Source of the DNA: JBFMFR01 sp040752025 | Lineage (GTDB): Bacteria > Chloroflexota > Anaerolineae > Anaerolineales > UBA4823 | NCBI GenBank assembly: GCA_040752025.1 | Contig: JBFMFR010000001.1 | Coordinates: 124,001 to 188,000, forward strand | Reading direction: 5' to 3' | DNA: 64,000 nucleotides | In this document: piece after piece, positions 1 through 7,491 of the stretch | Position numbering within the stretch: the stretch's first letter is position 1 | Layout of the letters: every line of letters starts with the position of its first letter | The notes under the pieces: generated by a model | Database searches by the model: none | Seen by the model: the letters and a program-made list of their open reading frames with translations, nothing else | Told to the model about the DNA's origin: nothing | Made by a program: the position numbers and the translations under genes

Positions 1-1257
1 GAAATGATCGCCCGGCTGGGGGGCCTGGCGCAGCCCCTGCGCCGTGACCTGAGCGCCGCCGCCCACGCCGCCCTGGTGGCGGTGCGCCGCGAGCCCTCCC
101 CGGCGCGCCAAACCCTGATCGCCTGGCAGGTGCAGTTACAAAACGACAGCCGGGAGCGCTTCGACACGTTCCTGTACAGCCCGTGGCCAGATTCGGCCAC
201 GAAGGTCGCCGAGATCAAGCCGGTCTATTCCGAAAGCGCCCCGACTCTGTACGGCTTCGAGGTGTTGAACGCCGCCTTCGACGCCGCCCTGCAGCGCCAG
301 CCGCGCCTGGTGGCCTTCGGCGAGGATGTCGGCCGGCTGGGGGACGTTAACCAGGGCATGCGCGGCCTGCAAGACAAACACGGCCTGCTGCGCGTGGCCG
401 ACACCGGCATCCGCGAGGCCACCATCCTGGGGCAGGCCATCGGCATGGCGCTGCGCGGCCTGCGCCCGCTGGCCGAGATCCAATATTTAGATTACCTGCT
501 CTACGCCCTGCAGTTGATGTCCGACGACCTGGCGACAATGCTGTGGCGCACAAAGGGTGGGCAGAAAGCGCCGGTGATCGTGCGCACGCGCGGTCACCGC
601 CTGGAGGGCATCTGGCACTCCGGCTCGCTCATGGCGGGCATCATTAGCCTGGCGCGCGGCATGCACGTGCTGGTGCCGCGCGATATGACCCGGGCGGCCG
701 GTTTCTACAACACGCTGCTGCGCGCCGAAGAGCCCGCCCTGGTGGTGGAAGTGCTCAACGGCTACCGCCTGCGCGAGCGCCTGCCGGATAACATCGGCGA
801 ATTCACCGTGCCGCTGGGTGTGCCGGAGGTGCTGCGCCAGGGCCAGGACGTGACCCTGGTAACCTACGGAGCCTGCTGCCGGATCGTGATGGAAGCCGCC
901 GAACAGCTCAGCCAGGTGAGCATCCAGGCCGAGGTGATCGACATGCAGTCGCTGCTGCCCTTCGACACCCGCGCCCTGATCTTGGAATCGCTCAAGAAGA
1001 CCGCACGCATCGTCTTCATCGACGAGGATGTGCCCGGCGGGACGAGCGCCTACATGCTGCAAGAAGTAATTGAAAAGCAAGGCGGCTACGCCTGGCTGGA
1101 TTCGCCGCCGCGCACTTTGCCAGGCAAACAGCACCGCCCGGCTTACGGCTCGGACGGCGATTACTGGTCCAAGCCGAACGCCGAAGAGATATTCGGGCTG
1201 GTATACGAGTTGATGCACGAAGTCGATCCCCACCAGTATCCACTATATGACCGGTAA
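1..1257 (+). CDS. 2-oxoacid (pyruvate/branched-chain) dehydrogenase E1, beta part, 5' end outside window
   Basis: This is the thiamine-diphosphate E1 component that decarboxylates a 2-oxoacid and passes the acyl group to E2 lipoyl groups. The frame is open through base 1, so the protein starts upstream. The first 75 or so residues do not look like the start of a free beta subunit, while the region from about residue 80 is a full E1-beta fold (AFGEDVG, IREATILGQAIGMAL, PVIVRTRGHRLEG, the transketolase C-terminal domain with VIDMQSLLPFD and FIDEDVPGG). This suggests a fused alpha-beta E1, a form known in several phyla; a separate alpha gene just upstream is the alternative. The E2 gene follows 22 bases later. 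Substrate (pyruvate or branched-chain oxoacid) cannot be decided from the sequence alone. Confidence 0.85.
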   Translation, partial: EMIARLGGLAQPLRRDLSAAAHAALVAVRREPSPARQTLIAWQVQLQNDSRERFDTFLYSPWPDSATKVAEIKPVYSESAPTLYGFEVLNAAFDAALQRQPRLVAFGEDVGRLGDVNQGMRGLQDKHGLLRVADTGIREATILGQAIGMALRGLRPLAEIQYLDYLLYALQLMSDDLATMLWRTKGGQKAPVIVRTRGHRLEGIWHSGSLMAGIISLARGMHVLVPRDMTRAAGFYNTLLRAEEPALVVEVLNGYRLRERLPDNIGEFTVPLGVPEVLRQGQDVTLVTYGACCRIVMEAAEQLSQVSIQAEVIDMQSLLPFDTRALILESLKKTARIVFIDEDVPGGTSAYMLQEVIEKQGGYAWLDSPPRTLPGKQHRPAYGSDGDYWSKPNAEEIFGLVYELMHEVDPHQYPLYDR

Positions 1258-1279
1258 AAAGCGTAACGGAGGCAGCAAG

Positions 1280-2554
1280 ATGGCAACACAGGTGGTTTTA
1301 CCGCAGTTTGGTGAATCGGTGAACGAGGGCACCATCACCAAATGGCTCAAAGCCAAAGGCGAGCGTGTCGAGCAGTACGAGCCGCTCCTGGAGGTCAACA
1401 CCGACAAGGTGGACACGGAAGTGCCCAGCCCGGCCTCCGGAGTGCTGCTGGAGATCCTGGTGCCGGAGGGCAGCACAGTCCAGGCCGGCACGCTCCTGGC
1501 CTGGATCGGCGAGGCCGGGACGGCGGTGGAAACGAGCGAAGCTACCCGGGTCGCACCCCCACCCCCCACCCAGGTATCCGCCCAACAGCCGCCCCCGGCG
1601 GCAGCCAGCCCGGCCCTCGGCGCCGGGCGCGACCGGCAGTTGGGCTTCATCTCGCCGGTGGTAGCCAGGCTGGCCAGCGAGCACAACATCGACCTGTTCC
1701 AGGTGCCGGGCAGCGGCCTGGGCGGGCGCATCACCAAGCGCGATGTGCTCGCTTACCTCGAGCAGCGCCCGGCGCAGACTGCGCCCGCTCCGGCAGTTCA
1801 GGCCGCACCCCAACCGGCAGTCCAGGCAGCCGTTTCGCCGCCAGCGGCCGCCAGCGCGCTTCCCGGCGAGGTGCTGCCGCTCACCCCGGTGCGCCGCGCC
1901 ATCGCTGAGCACATGCTGCACAGCAAGCACACCTCCCCGCACGTAACCACGATCATGGAAGCTGACCTGAGCCGGGTGATCGCTCACCGCCAGACGAACA
2001 AAGAAAGCTTTGCCCGCGACGGCGTGAACCTGACCTTCACGGCCTACTTCGTGGCGGCGACGGTGGCCGCGCTGAAAGCCTACCCCCTGGTCAATTCCTC
2101 CTGGAGCGACGAGGGCATCCTGTTGCACCGCGAGATTAACATCGGCATGGCCACCTCGTTGGGCGAAGCCGGGTTGATCGTGCCGGTGATCAAGAACGCC
2201 GACGGCCTGTCGCTGCTCGGCCTGGCGCGGGCGGTCAACGATTTGGCCAGCCGGGCACGCGCCCGCAAGCTGCAGCCCGACGAGGTCAAGGGTGGCACCT
2301 TCTCGATCACCAACCACGGCATCAGCGGCTCGTTGTTCGCCACGCCGATCATCAACCAGCCGCAGTGCGGCATCCTGGGTGTAGGCGCCATCCAGAAGCG
2401 CGTGGTCGTCTTGAGCCAACCTGGGGCAGGCGACAGCCTCGCCATTCGCCCGATGGTCTACCTGGGCCTGACCTTCGACCACCGCATCCTGGATGGGGCC
2501 ATCGCCGATTATTTCCTGGGCAAAGTCGTCGAAACCCTGCAAAACTGGCCGTAG
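1280..2554 (+). CDS. Dihydrolipoamide acyltransferase (E2) of 2-oxoacid dehydrogenase complex
   Basis: E2 transfers the acyl group from lipoyl-lysine to coenzyme A and forms the core of the complex. The 424-residue protein has one N-terminal lipoyl domain with the lipoylated Lys in NTDKVDTEV, a Pro/Ala/Gln linker, a peripheral subunit-binding domain (ISPVVARLASEHNIDL to GRITKRDVL), a second Ala/Pro linker, and the catalytic acyltransferase domain ending with the active-site motif DHRILDG. I chose the ATG at 1280 because GGAGG lies 8 bases upstream and the protein then begins MATQVVLPQFGESV, as in the family; the in-frame ATG at 1247 overlaps the E1 gene and lacks an RBS. The matching E3 may be the lpdA at 10689, which is not in this operon. 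Confidence 0.93.
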   Translation: MATQVVLPQFGESVNEGTITKWLKAKGERVEQYEPLLEVNTDKVDTEVPSPASGVLLEILVPEGSTVQAGTLLAWIGEAGTAVETSEATRVAPPPPTQVSAQQPPPAAASPALGAGRDRQLGFISPVVARLASEHNIDLFQVPGSGLGGRITKRDVLAYLEQRPAQTAPAPAVQAAPQPAVQAAVSPPAAASALPGEVLPLTPVRRAIAEHMLHSKHTSPHVTTIMEADLSRVIAHRQTNKESFARDGVNLTFTAYFVAATVAALKAYPLVNSSWSDEGILLHREINIGMATSLGEAGLIVPVIKNADGLSLLGLARAVNDLASRARARKLQPDEVKGGTFSITNHGISGSLFATPIINQPQCGILGVGAIQKRVVVLSQPGAGDSLAIRPMVYLGLTFDHRILDGAIADYFLGKVVETLQNWP

Positions 2555-2587
2555 ACTTTATAAAAACCCTTATACCTGGAGAATTTC

Positions 2588-4747
2588 ATGGAAAACCAAA
2601 CTGCCGCACTCCCCAACGTGCTCGCCCGCTCCGCCAATTTGCTCAAAAATCTGCTGGTCGACATGGGCAAGTTCTACTGGACTCCCGAGCAAATCCAGAA
2701 AACCGGCAAGCGCAAGATCCGCGGGCAGTTGTTCCTCACCAGCTTCCTGATCCTGTTCTTCGAGCTGGCCTGCATCCGCTACATCCCGGCCCACGTGCGC
2801 TACCTGAGTTTTTTCATGAACTTCATCTTGCTGGCGGTTTTCCTGGGCATCGGGATAGGGATTATGACCGGCAAGCGCCCGCGCCTGTGGCTGCCGCCCT
2901 TCCCGATCCTGTGGTTCGTTTTGCTGGTCATGGTAATTATCTTTCGCTTCCAACTGCAAATCCCCTCCACTGAGGTGTTGTACTTCGGTGCATACGAAAC
3001 TATGTCGGGGGCGGAGAATTTCCTGGTGCTGCCGCTGATGTTCGCCCTGGTCGCCATCACCATCACGCCGCTGGGGCGCTCCCTGGGAGGCCTGCTGACC
3101 GGCCTGCCGCCCCTGGAAGCCTACGCTGTGGACATCCTGGGCAGCCTGGCCGGCATCGCCGCCTTCTTCGTGATGTCCTATTTCTCGCTCCAGCCGGTGG
3201 TCTGGTTCCTGGTGGTGGCAGTGCTGTATCTTTTGCTGAGCCGGCCCAAAGAGTTGCTCATCACCATCCCCTTCATCGTGGGGGCGCTGTTCGTGGTGAG
3301 CTGGCTGGATGTGGATAGTACCTGGTCGCCTTACTACCTGGTGCGAGTCTCTCCCAGCGAGTCTGGGGGCTACGTCATCTCGGTCAATAACATCGGCCAC
3401 CAGGATGTCAAAGCCGACATCAACCAGAGGGAAGTTTTCTACTTCAGCGTGTACGATCTGTTCGCCCCGCGCCAGTTCGACCGCGTCCTGGTGATCGGGG
3501 CCGGCTCGGGCTCAGACGTGGGCATCGCCCTGGCGGAGGGCGCCCAGCATGTGGACGCGGTGGAGATCGATCCCACCATCCAGAAATTGGGGGCGCAGCT
3601 TAACCCGCAGCAGCCCTATTCGGATGCGCGCGTCAGCGCGTACATCGATGACGGGCGCGCCTTCCTGCGCAATGCCCAGGGCCCCTATGATTTGATCGTG
3701 TTCGCGCTGCCCGACTCGCTGACCCTGACGTCCGGTTTCGCCAGCATCCGCCTGGAAAGCTTCCTGATGACGGTGGAGGCCATGCAGGCTGCCCGCCGCC
3801 TGCTGGCCGAAGATGGGGTGCTGGTGCTGTACAATTATTACCGCGAAGACTGGTTGATCCAGAAGCTGGCCTACATGCTGCAAACCGCCTTCGGGGAGCC
3901 GCCCTACGTGATCACCTACGGGGCCTTCGGCAAAGCCGCGGTGCTGGTCAGTGCGGAGGGCTTGACCGGGCTCAACCCCAGCCTGAACGCGCCCTTTTCG
4001 ACCGAGATCTCGCACGCCCCTACGGGCCGGGGCTATCCTCTGCCCGTGCTGGGAGCAGGCCTGCTGCAGGCCAGCTCGAACCAGGAATTGGGCCGCGACG
4101 ATTGGCCCTTCGTTTACCTGCCGCATCGCAGCATGCCGCTGCTCTACCTGGCCGCCATCCTGATGGCGCTGGTCATCAGCATGGCGCTGCTTGGCCTGGC
4201 CCAACCCCGCAAGGCCTTCCTGCGCCTGGATTGGCACTTCTTCTTCCTGGGAGTGGCCTTCATGCTGCTCGAGACGCGCAGCCTGGTGACCTTCGCCCTG
4301 CTGTTTGGCACGACCTGGATGGTCAACTCGCTGGTGTTCTTCGCCATCCTTTCGAGCGTCATGCTGGCGATCCTGGTCAATTACAAGTTCAAGCTGCGCA
4401 ACCTGCCGCTGCTGTACGGACTGCTGGTGGCCAGCCTGCTGCTCAACTTCTTCCTCCCGCTGCAGACGCTGCTCGAGTTCGAGAACCCGCTGCTGCGCTA
4501 CGCCTTGGCCAGCGCCCTGGCCTTTGCGCCGATCTTCCTGGCCAACCTGGTCTTCAGCCGGGCCTTCCGCGACACCGGGTCGGCCGACATCGCGTTCGGC
4601 TCAAACCTTCTGGGAGCCATGGCCGGTGGGCTGCTAGAATATCTCTCCCTGCTGACCGGCTACCAGGCTCTGCTGCTGGTGGCAATGACGGCCTATCTAT
4701 TGGCATACTACTTCGCCAGGAGGGGCAGCCCGCAGCCAGCCGTCTAG
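2588..4747 (+). CDS. Large membrane protein with spermidine-synthase-like methyltransferase-fold domain
   Basis: The 719-residue protein has about seven hydrophobic segments in residues 45-240, a soluble Rossmann domain at about 290-430, and a second group of membrane segments from about 515 to the end. The soluble part has a SAM/decarboxylated-SAM binding motif (VLVIGAGSGSDV), the acidic VEIDPTIQKLG and YIDDGRAFLRN, which is the spermidine synthase pattern. Such membrane-embedded spermidine-synthase-like proteins occur in many bacteria and their substrate is unknown. GGAG precedes the ATG, and the gene starts 33 bases after the E2 stop, so it is probably read with E1-E2. No functional link to 2-oxoacid oxidation is evident. 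Confidence 0.75.
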   Translation: MENQTAALPNVLARSANLLKNLLVDMGKFYWTPEQIQKTGKRKIRGQLFLTSFLILFFELACIRYIPAHVRYLSFFMNFILLAVFLGIGIGIMTGKRPRLWLPPFPILWFVLLVMVIIFRFQLQIPSTEVLYFGAYETMSGAENFLVLPLMFALVAITITPLGRSLGGLLTGLPPLEAYAVDILGSLAGIAAFFVMSYFSLQPVVWFLVVAVLYLLLSRPKELLITIPFIVGALFVVSWLDVDSTWSPYYLVRVSPSESGGYVISVNNIGHQDVKADINQREVFYFSVYDLFAPRQFDRVLVIGAGSGSDVGIALAEGAQHVDAVEIDPTIQKLGAQLNPQQPYSDARVSAYIDDGRAFLRNAQGPYDLIVFALPDSLTLTSGFASIRLESFLMTVEAMQAARRLLAEDGVLVLYNYYREDWLIQKLAYMLQTAFGEPPYVITYGAFGKAAVLVSAEGLTGLNPSLNAPFSTEISHAPTGRGYPLPVLGAGLLQASSNQELGRDDWPFVYLPHRSMPLLYLAAILMALVISMALLGLAQPRKAFLRLDWHFFFLGVAFMLLETRSLVTFALLFGTTWMVNSLVFFAILSSVMLAILVNYKFKLRNLPLLYGLLVASLLLNFFLPLQTLLEFENPLLRYALASALAFAPIFLANLVFSRAFRDTGSADIAFGSNLLGAMAGGLLEYLSLLTGYQALLLVAMTAYLLAYYFARRGSPQPAV

Positions 4748-4805
4748 GGATCTGTGCTTGCCGCTATGATATACTCGTAATCGAGGTGTCGCCTGGAGAT
4801 CGTAT

Positions 4806-5456
4806 ATGGATAAAATCCGCATCCTGCTGGCCGACGACCATACCATCCTGAGACAGGGGGTGCGCGCCCTGCTGGAAAACAAGCCGGACATGCTCATCGT
4901 GGGCGAGGCCGAAGATGGGCACAGCGCCGTGAGAATGGCCAGTGAGCTGCAGCCAGACGTGGTGCTGATGGACATCGCCATGCCGCTGCTCAATGGGCTG
5001 GAAGCCACGCAGCGCATGCGGCGCGACTGCCCGAATACCAGGGTGCTGATCCTGACCATGTACGACAGCGAGGAATACATCCGCCAGGCGCTGGCCAACG
5101 GGGCTATGGGCTATATTCTCAAAGACGCTGCGGCCTGCGACCTGCTCGAAGCGATCCGCGCCGTGCACCGCGGCGAAGTAGTGCTATCTCCGGCAATCAC
5201 CCGCCTGGTGGTCGAAGATTACCTGCGCTGGGGTGATTTGCAAACGCAGGACTCGAGCAACTGCTTGAGCCCGCGCGAGCGCGAAGTGCTGCAACTGATC
5301 GCCGAAGGCTATAACAACAAGCAAATCGCCGAGATCCTCTCCATTGCAATCAAGACCGTCCAGGCCCATCGCTCCAATTTGATGGCCAAGCTGGACCTGC
5401 ACGATCGCAGCGAGCTGGTCAAGTACGCCATCCGCAAAAAGATCATCGAAATTTGA
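4806..5456 (+). CDS. NarL/FixJ-family response regulator
   Basis: A 216-residue transcription regulator: receiver domain at residues 1-125 with acidic pair DD near residue 10, phosphoacceptor Asp about 56 in VVLMDIAMP, and conserved Lys in ILKDAAA, followed by a LuxR-type helix-turn-helix (LSPREREVLQLIAEGYNNKQ, then IAIKTVQAHRSNLMAKL). It has no kinase beside it; the HisKA_3 kinase at 21814 is of the usual partner class but lies 16 kb away. It is preceded by GGAG and followed by a hairpin. It sits directly before the respiratory operon at 5611, which it might control, though nothing in the sequence proves this. Confidence 0.92.
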   Translation: MDKIRILLADDHTILRQGVRALLENKPDMLIVGEAEDGHSAVRMASELQPDVVLMDIAMPLLNGLEATQRMRRDCPNTRVLILTMYDSEEYIRQALANGAMGYILKDAAACDLLEAIRAVHRGEVVLSPAITRLVVEDYLRWGDLQTQDSSNCLSPREREVLQLIAEGYNNKQIAEILSIAIKTVQAHRSNLMAKLDLHDRSELVKYAIRKKIIEI

Positions 5457-5502
5457 GCGCTCATAACCTGTTACCCTAAAGCCAAGATTCGCAGAAAAAT
5501 AA

Positions 5503-5535
5503 GGCGCGCGCCCTAGGATATTTAGGGCGCGCGCC
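5503..5535 (+). terminator. GC-rich hairpin, probable terminator
   Basis: The arms GGCGCGCGCCCTA and TAGGGCGCGCGCC pair perfectly over 13 bp around a 7-base loop. Only a short T run (gcttt) follows, so intrinsic termination would be weak, but the site lies between the regulator gene and the respiratory operon, where a terminator is expected. Confidence 0.6.
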
Positions 5536-5610
5536 GCTTTACACGCGCCCCAGATTCCTGTAAGCTGAAATAAAGCCGTTCTCTCAACATCCCGATAGTG
5601 AGGTGAAAAT

Positions 5611-6627
5611 ATGAGAAAACTACTGAACAGGCGTACAGGGCCGCCAGTGGCGCTGGTCATCCTGGCTGTGGTGGTGATCGCGTTGATTCCCACCCTGGCC
5701 CATGCCACCAGCGCCAGCCAATACCGCCAGGCGGTCGCCTCCCTGGACTGGGATCAGGCGCAAGCCGCCGCCGAAGCGGTCGCTGCCAGCCCGTCCGCGG
5801 TGGTGCCCCCGCCCAACCAGGACCCCTGCCTGCACTGCCATATCCAGGGAGAAAACAAGGGGCTGTGGACGCCGCTGGCGCGCTGGGGCTTATTTGGAGG
5901 CATGGGGCTGGCCTTCGTGTTCGGCGTGTACCGCAGCGCCAGCGTATGGAGCCAGCGCAAGCCCTGGAAACCGCTGACCACACGCAGCGCGGAGTGGGTG
6001 GATGAGCGCTATCATGTATCTGAGCCGCTCTCCAAGGTGCTGAACAAGCCAGTGCCCAAGTTTGCCCTGCGCTGGTGGTACTGCCTGGGCGGCATCACCG
6101 CTTTCCTGTTCGTCACCCAGGCGGCAACCGGGATCATGCTGGCCTTCTATTACCAGCCCACCCCGGACGCAGCCTACGCCAGCATCCAGTTCATCGAAAC
6201 GCAGGTGCGCTTCGGGGCAGCCGTGCGGGCCATACACCACTGGGCCGCCAACGGCATGATCGTCATGTGCATCGCACACATGCTGCGCGTGTTCATCATG
6301 GGAGCGTACAAGCCGCCCCGCGAGCTGAACTGGGTGAGCGGCGTGCTGCTGCTGATCCTGACCCTGGCGTTCGGTTTCACCGGCTACCTGCTGCCCTGGG
6401 ACCAGCGCGCTTTCTGGGCTACCACGGTTGGCTCTGAGATCGCCGGGAGCATCCCGGTGATCGGTAACCCGGCACTGATCTTCCTGCGCGTCGGTTGGGA
6501 TGTGGGCGCGCAAACCCTGAGCCGCTTCTACGCCCTGCACGTTATCGCCATACCGATCATCACCCTGGTCTTCATGGGGACGCACTTCCTGATGATCCGG
6601 CAGCAGGGCATCGCCGAGCCCCTGTAG
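5611..6627 (+). CDS. Cytochrome b (b6-type) with N-terminal c-type heme motif
   Basis: Core quinol-oxidising subunit of a Rieske/cytochrome b complex. The C-terminal 220 residues form the four-helix N-terminal cytochrome b domain with both pairs of heme b histidines: IHHW and AHML in one helix pair, LHV and THF in the other with 14 residues between, as in b6-type proteins. The first 130 residues are an addition: a signal-like segment (VILAVVVIALIPTLAHA), an extracytoplasmic stretch with CLHCH, a CXXCH heme c attachment motif, and an extra membrane helix (GLFGGMGLAFVFGVY). The C-terminal half of cytochrome b is the separate next gene. GAGGTG precedes the ATG. This is the first gene of a five-gene operon. 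Confidence 0.88.
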   Translation: MRKLLNRRTGPPVALVILAVVVIALIPTLAHATSASQYRQAVASLDWDQAQAAAEAVAASPSAVVPPPNQDPCLHCHIQGENKGLWTPLARWGLFGGMGLAFVFGVYRSASVWSQRKPWKPLTTRSAEWVDERYHVSEPLSKVLNKPVPKFALRWWYCLGGITAFLFVTQAATGIMLAFYYQPTPDAAYASIQFIETQVRFGAAVRAIHHWAANGMIVMCIAHMLRVFIMGAYKPPRELNWVSGVLLLILTLAFGFTGYLLPWDQRAFWATTVGSEIAGSIPVIGNPALIFLRVGWDVGAQTLSRFYALHVIAIPIITLVFMGTHFLMIRQQGIAEPL

Positions 6628-6637
6628 GAGGCGCACA

Positions 6638-7039
6638 ATGACAGACACACACCTGGATAAAGAAAACAGCATCCCCTTCTACCCGGATCACGTACGCACC
6701 GAATTCCGGGTGGTGCTGGGGATTTTGGGCGTCGTGGTGATCATCGGCATCATGGGAACGCTCCTGCCCGTCGGGCTGGGCGACCCTGCCGATCCCATGA
6801 ATACCCCCACCCACGTCAAGCCGGAGTGGTACTTCCTGGCTCTATACCAGTTGCTCAAGTACATCCCCAAGACCATCGGGGCTGTCTCCCCGGTCATCGC
6901 CGTCCTGCTGGTCACCATCTGGCCTTTCCTCGACCGCAAGGCGGATAAATCGCCGCGCACGCAGCGCGTGCGCATGATCCTGGTCATTGTGGGGATGATC
7001 ATCCTGATCGCCCTGACCATCTGGGGGGAGGTAAGCTAA
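6638..7039 (+). CDS. Cytochrome b C-terminal domain (subunit IV-like)
   Basis: A 133-residue membrane protein completing the split cytochrome b. It has three hydrophobic segments and the Qo-site loop KPEWYFLALYQLLKYIP, containing the PEWY motif used in quinol binding and proton release. It starts 10 bases after the cytochrome b gene with an AGGAGG RBS, and the Rieske gene follows 2 bases after its stop. The split arrangement matches b6f-like and many bacterial b/c complexes. Confidence 0.9.
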   Translation: MTDTHLDKENSIPFYPDHVRTEFRVVLGILGVVVIIGIMGTLLPVGLGDPADPMNTPTHVKPEWYFLALYQLLKYIPKTIGAVSPVIAVLLVTIWPFLDRKADKSPRTQRVRMILVIVGMIILIALTIWGEVS

Positions 7040-7041
7040 CC

Positions 7042-7491
7042 ATGAGCGAACAACCTGAAAGCAAGATCAACCGCCGCGAATTCTTGAAGCTGATCAACCG
7101 CGGCCTGGTAGCCACTGGCCTGACAGCCCTGGCTGTGCCCGTCGTAGGCTACTTCTACCCCGCCAACCTGGAGGAGATGCCCTCCGAGCCCGTGCTGGTC
7201 TGCCCGGTGGCCGAACTGGGTGCCAACCAGAGCAAGACCGTACGTTTCGGGCGCTATCCTGCCCTGGTGATCCATACCGCGCAGGGCCTGCGCGCCTATT
7301 CGGCGGTTTGCACGCACTTCGCCTGCATCGTCAAGTGGGACCCCGATCAGGGCAAAATCGTCTGCCCGTGCCACGAAGGCTATTTCGATCCCCTGGACGG
7401 CAGCGTGCTCTCCGGGCCGCCGCCCACGCCGCTGACGCCGATCGCCATTCAAATTGTCGATAACCAGATCTATATCGGAGGTGAAGGATGA
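7042..7491 (+). CDS. Rieske [2Fe-2S] protein
   Basis: The 149-residue protein begins with a Tat-type signal/anchor (NRREFLKLINRG then a hydrophobic helix) and carries the Rieske cluster ligands in CTHFAC and CPCHEGYFD, that is C-x-H and C-x-x-H boxes. It passes electrons from quinol at the Qo site of the neighbouring cytochrome b. The disulfide cysteines in the two boxes (HFAC and CPCH) are present. The stop codon overlaps the next ATG (ATGA at 7488-7491), so it is translationally coupled to the HdrD-like protein, which suggests that the two work in one complex. Confidence 0.94.
   Translation: MSEQPESKINRREFLKLINRGLVATGLTALAVPVVGYFYPANLEEMPSEPVLVCPVAELGANQSKTVRFGRYPALVIHTAQGLRAYSAVCTHFACIVKWDPDQGKIVCPCHEGYFDPLDGSVLSGPPPTPLTPIAIQIVDNQIYIGGEG

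Noticed and set aside
1298..2542. 414-residue minus-strand open frame opposite E2
   Set aside because: High-GC mirror of a gene with clear lipoyl and catalytic motifs.
4806..5456. Pairing of this regulator with the sensor kinase at 21814
   Set aside because: The class matches but the genes are 16 kb apart, so there is no positional evidence.
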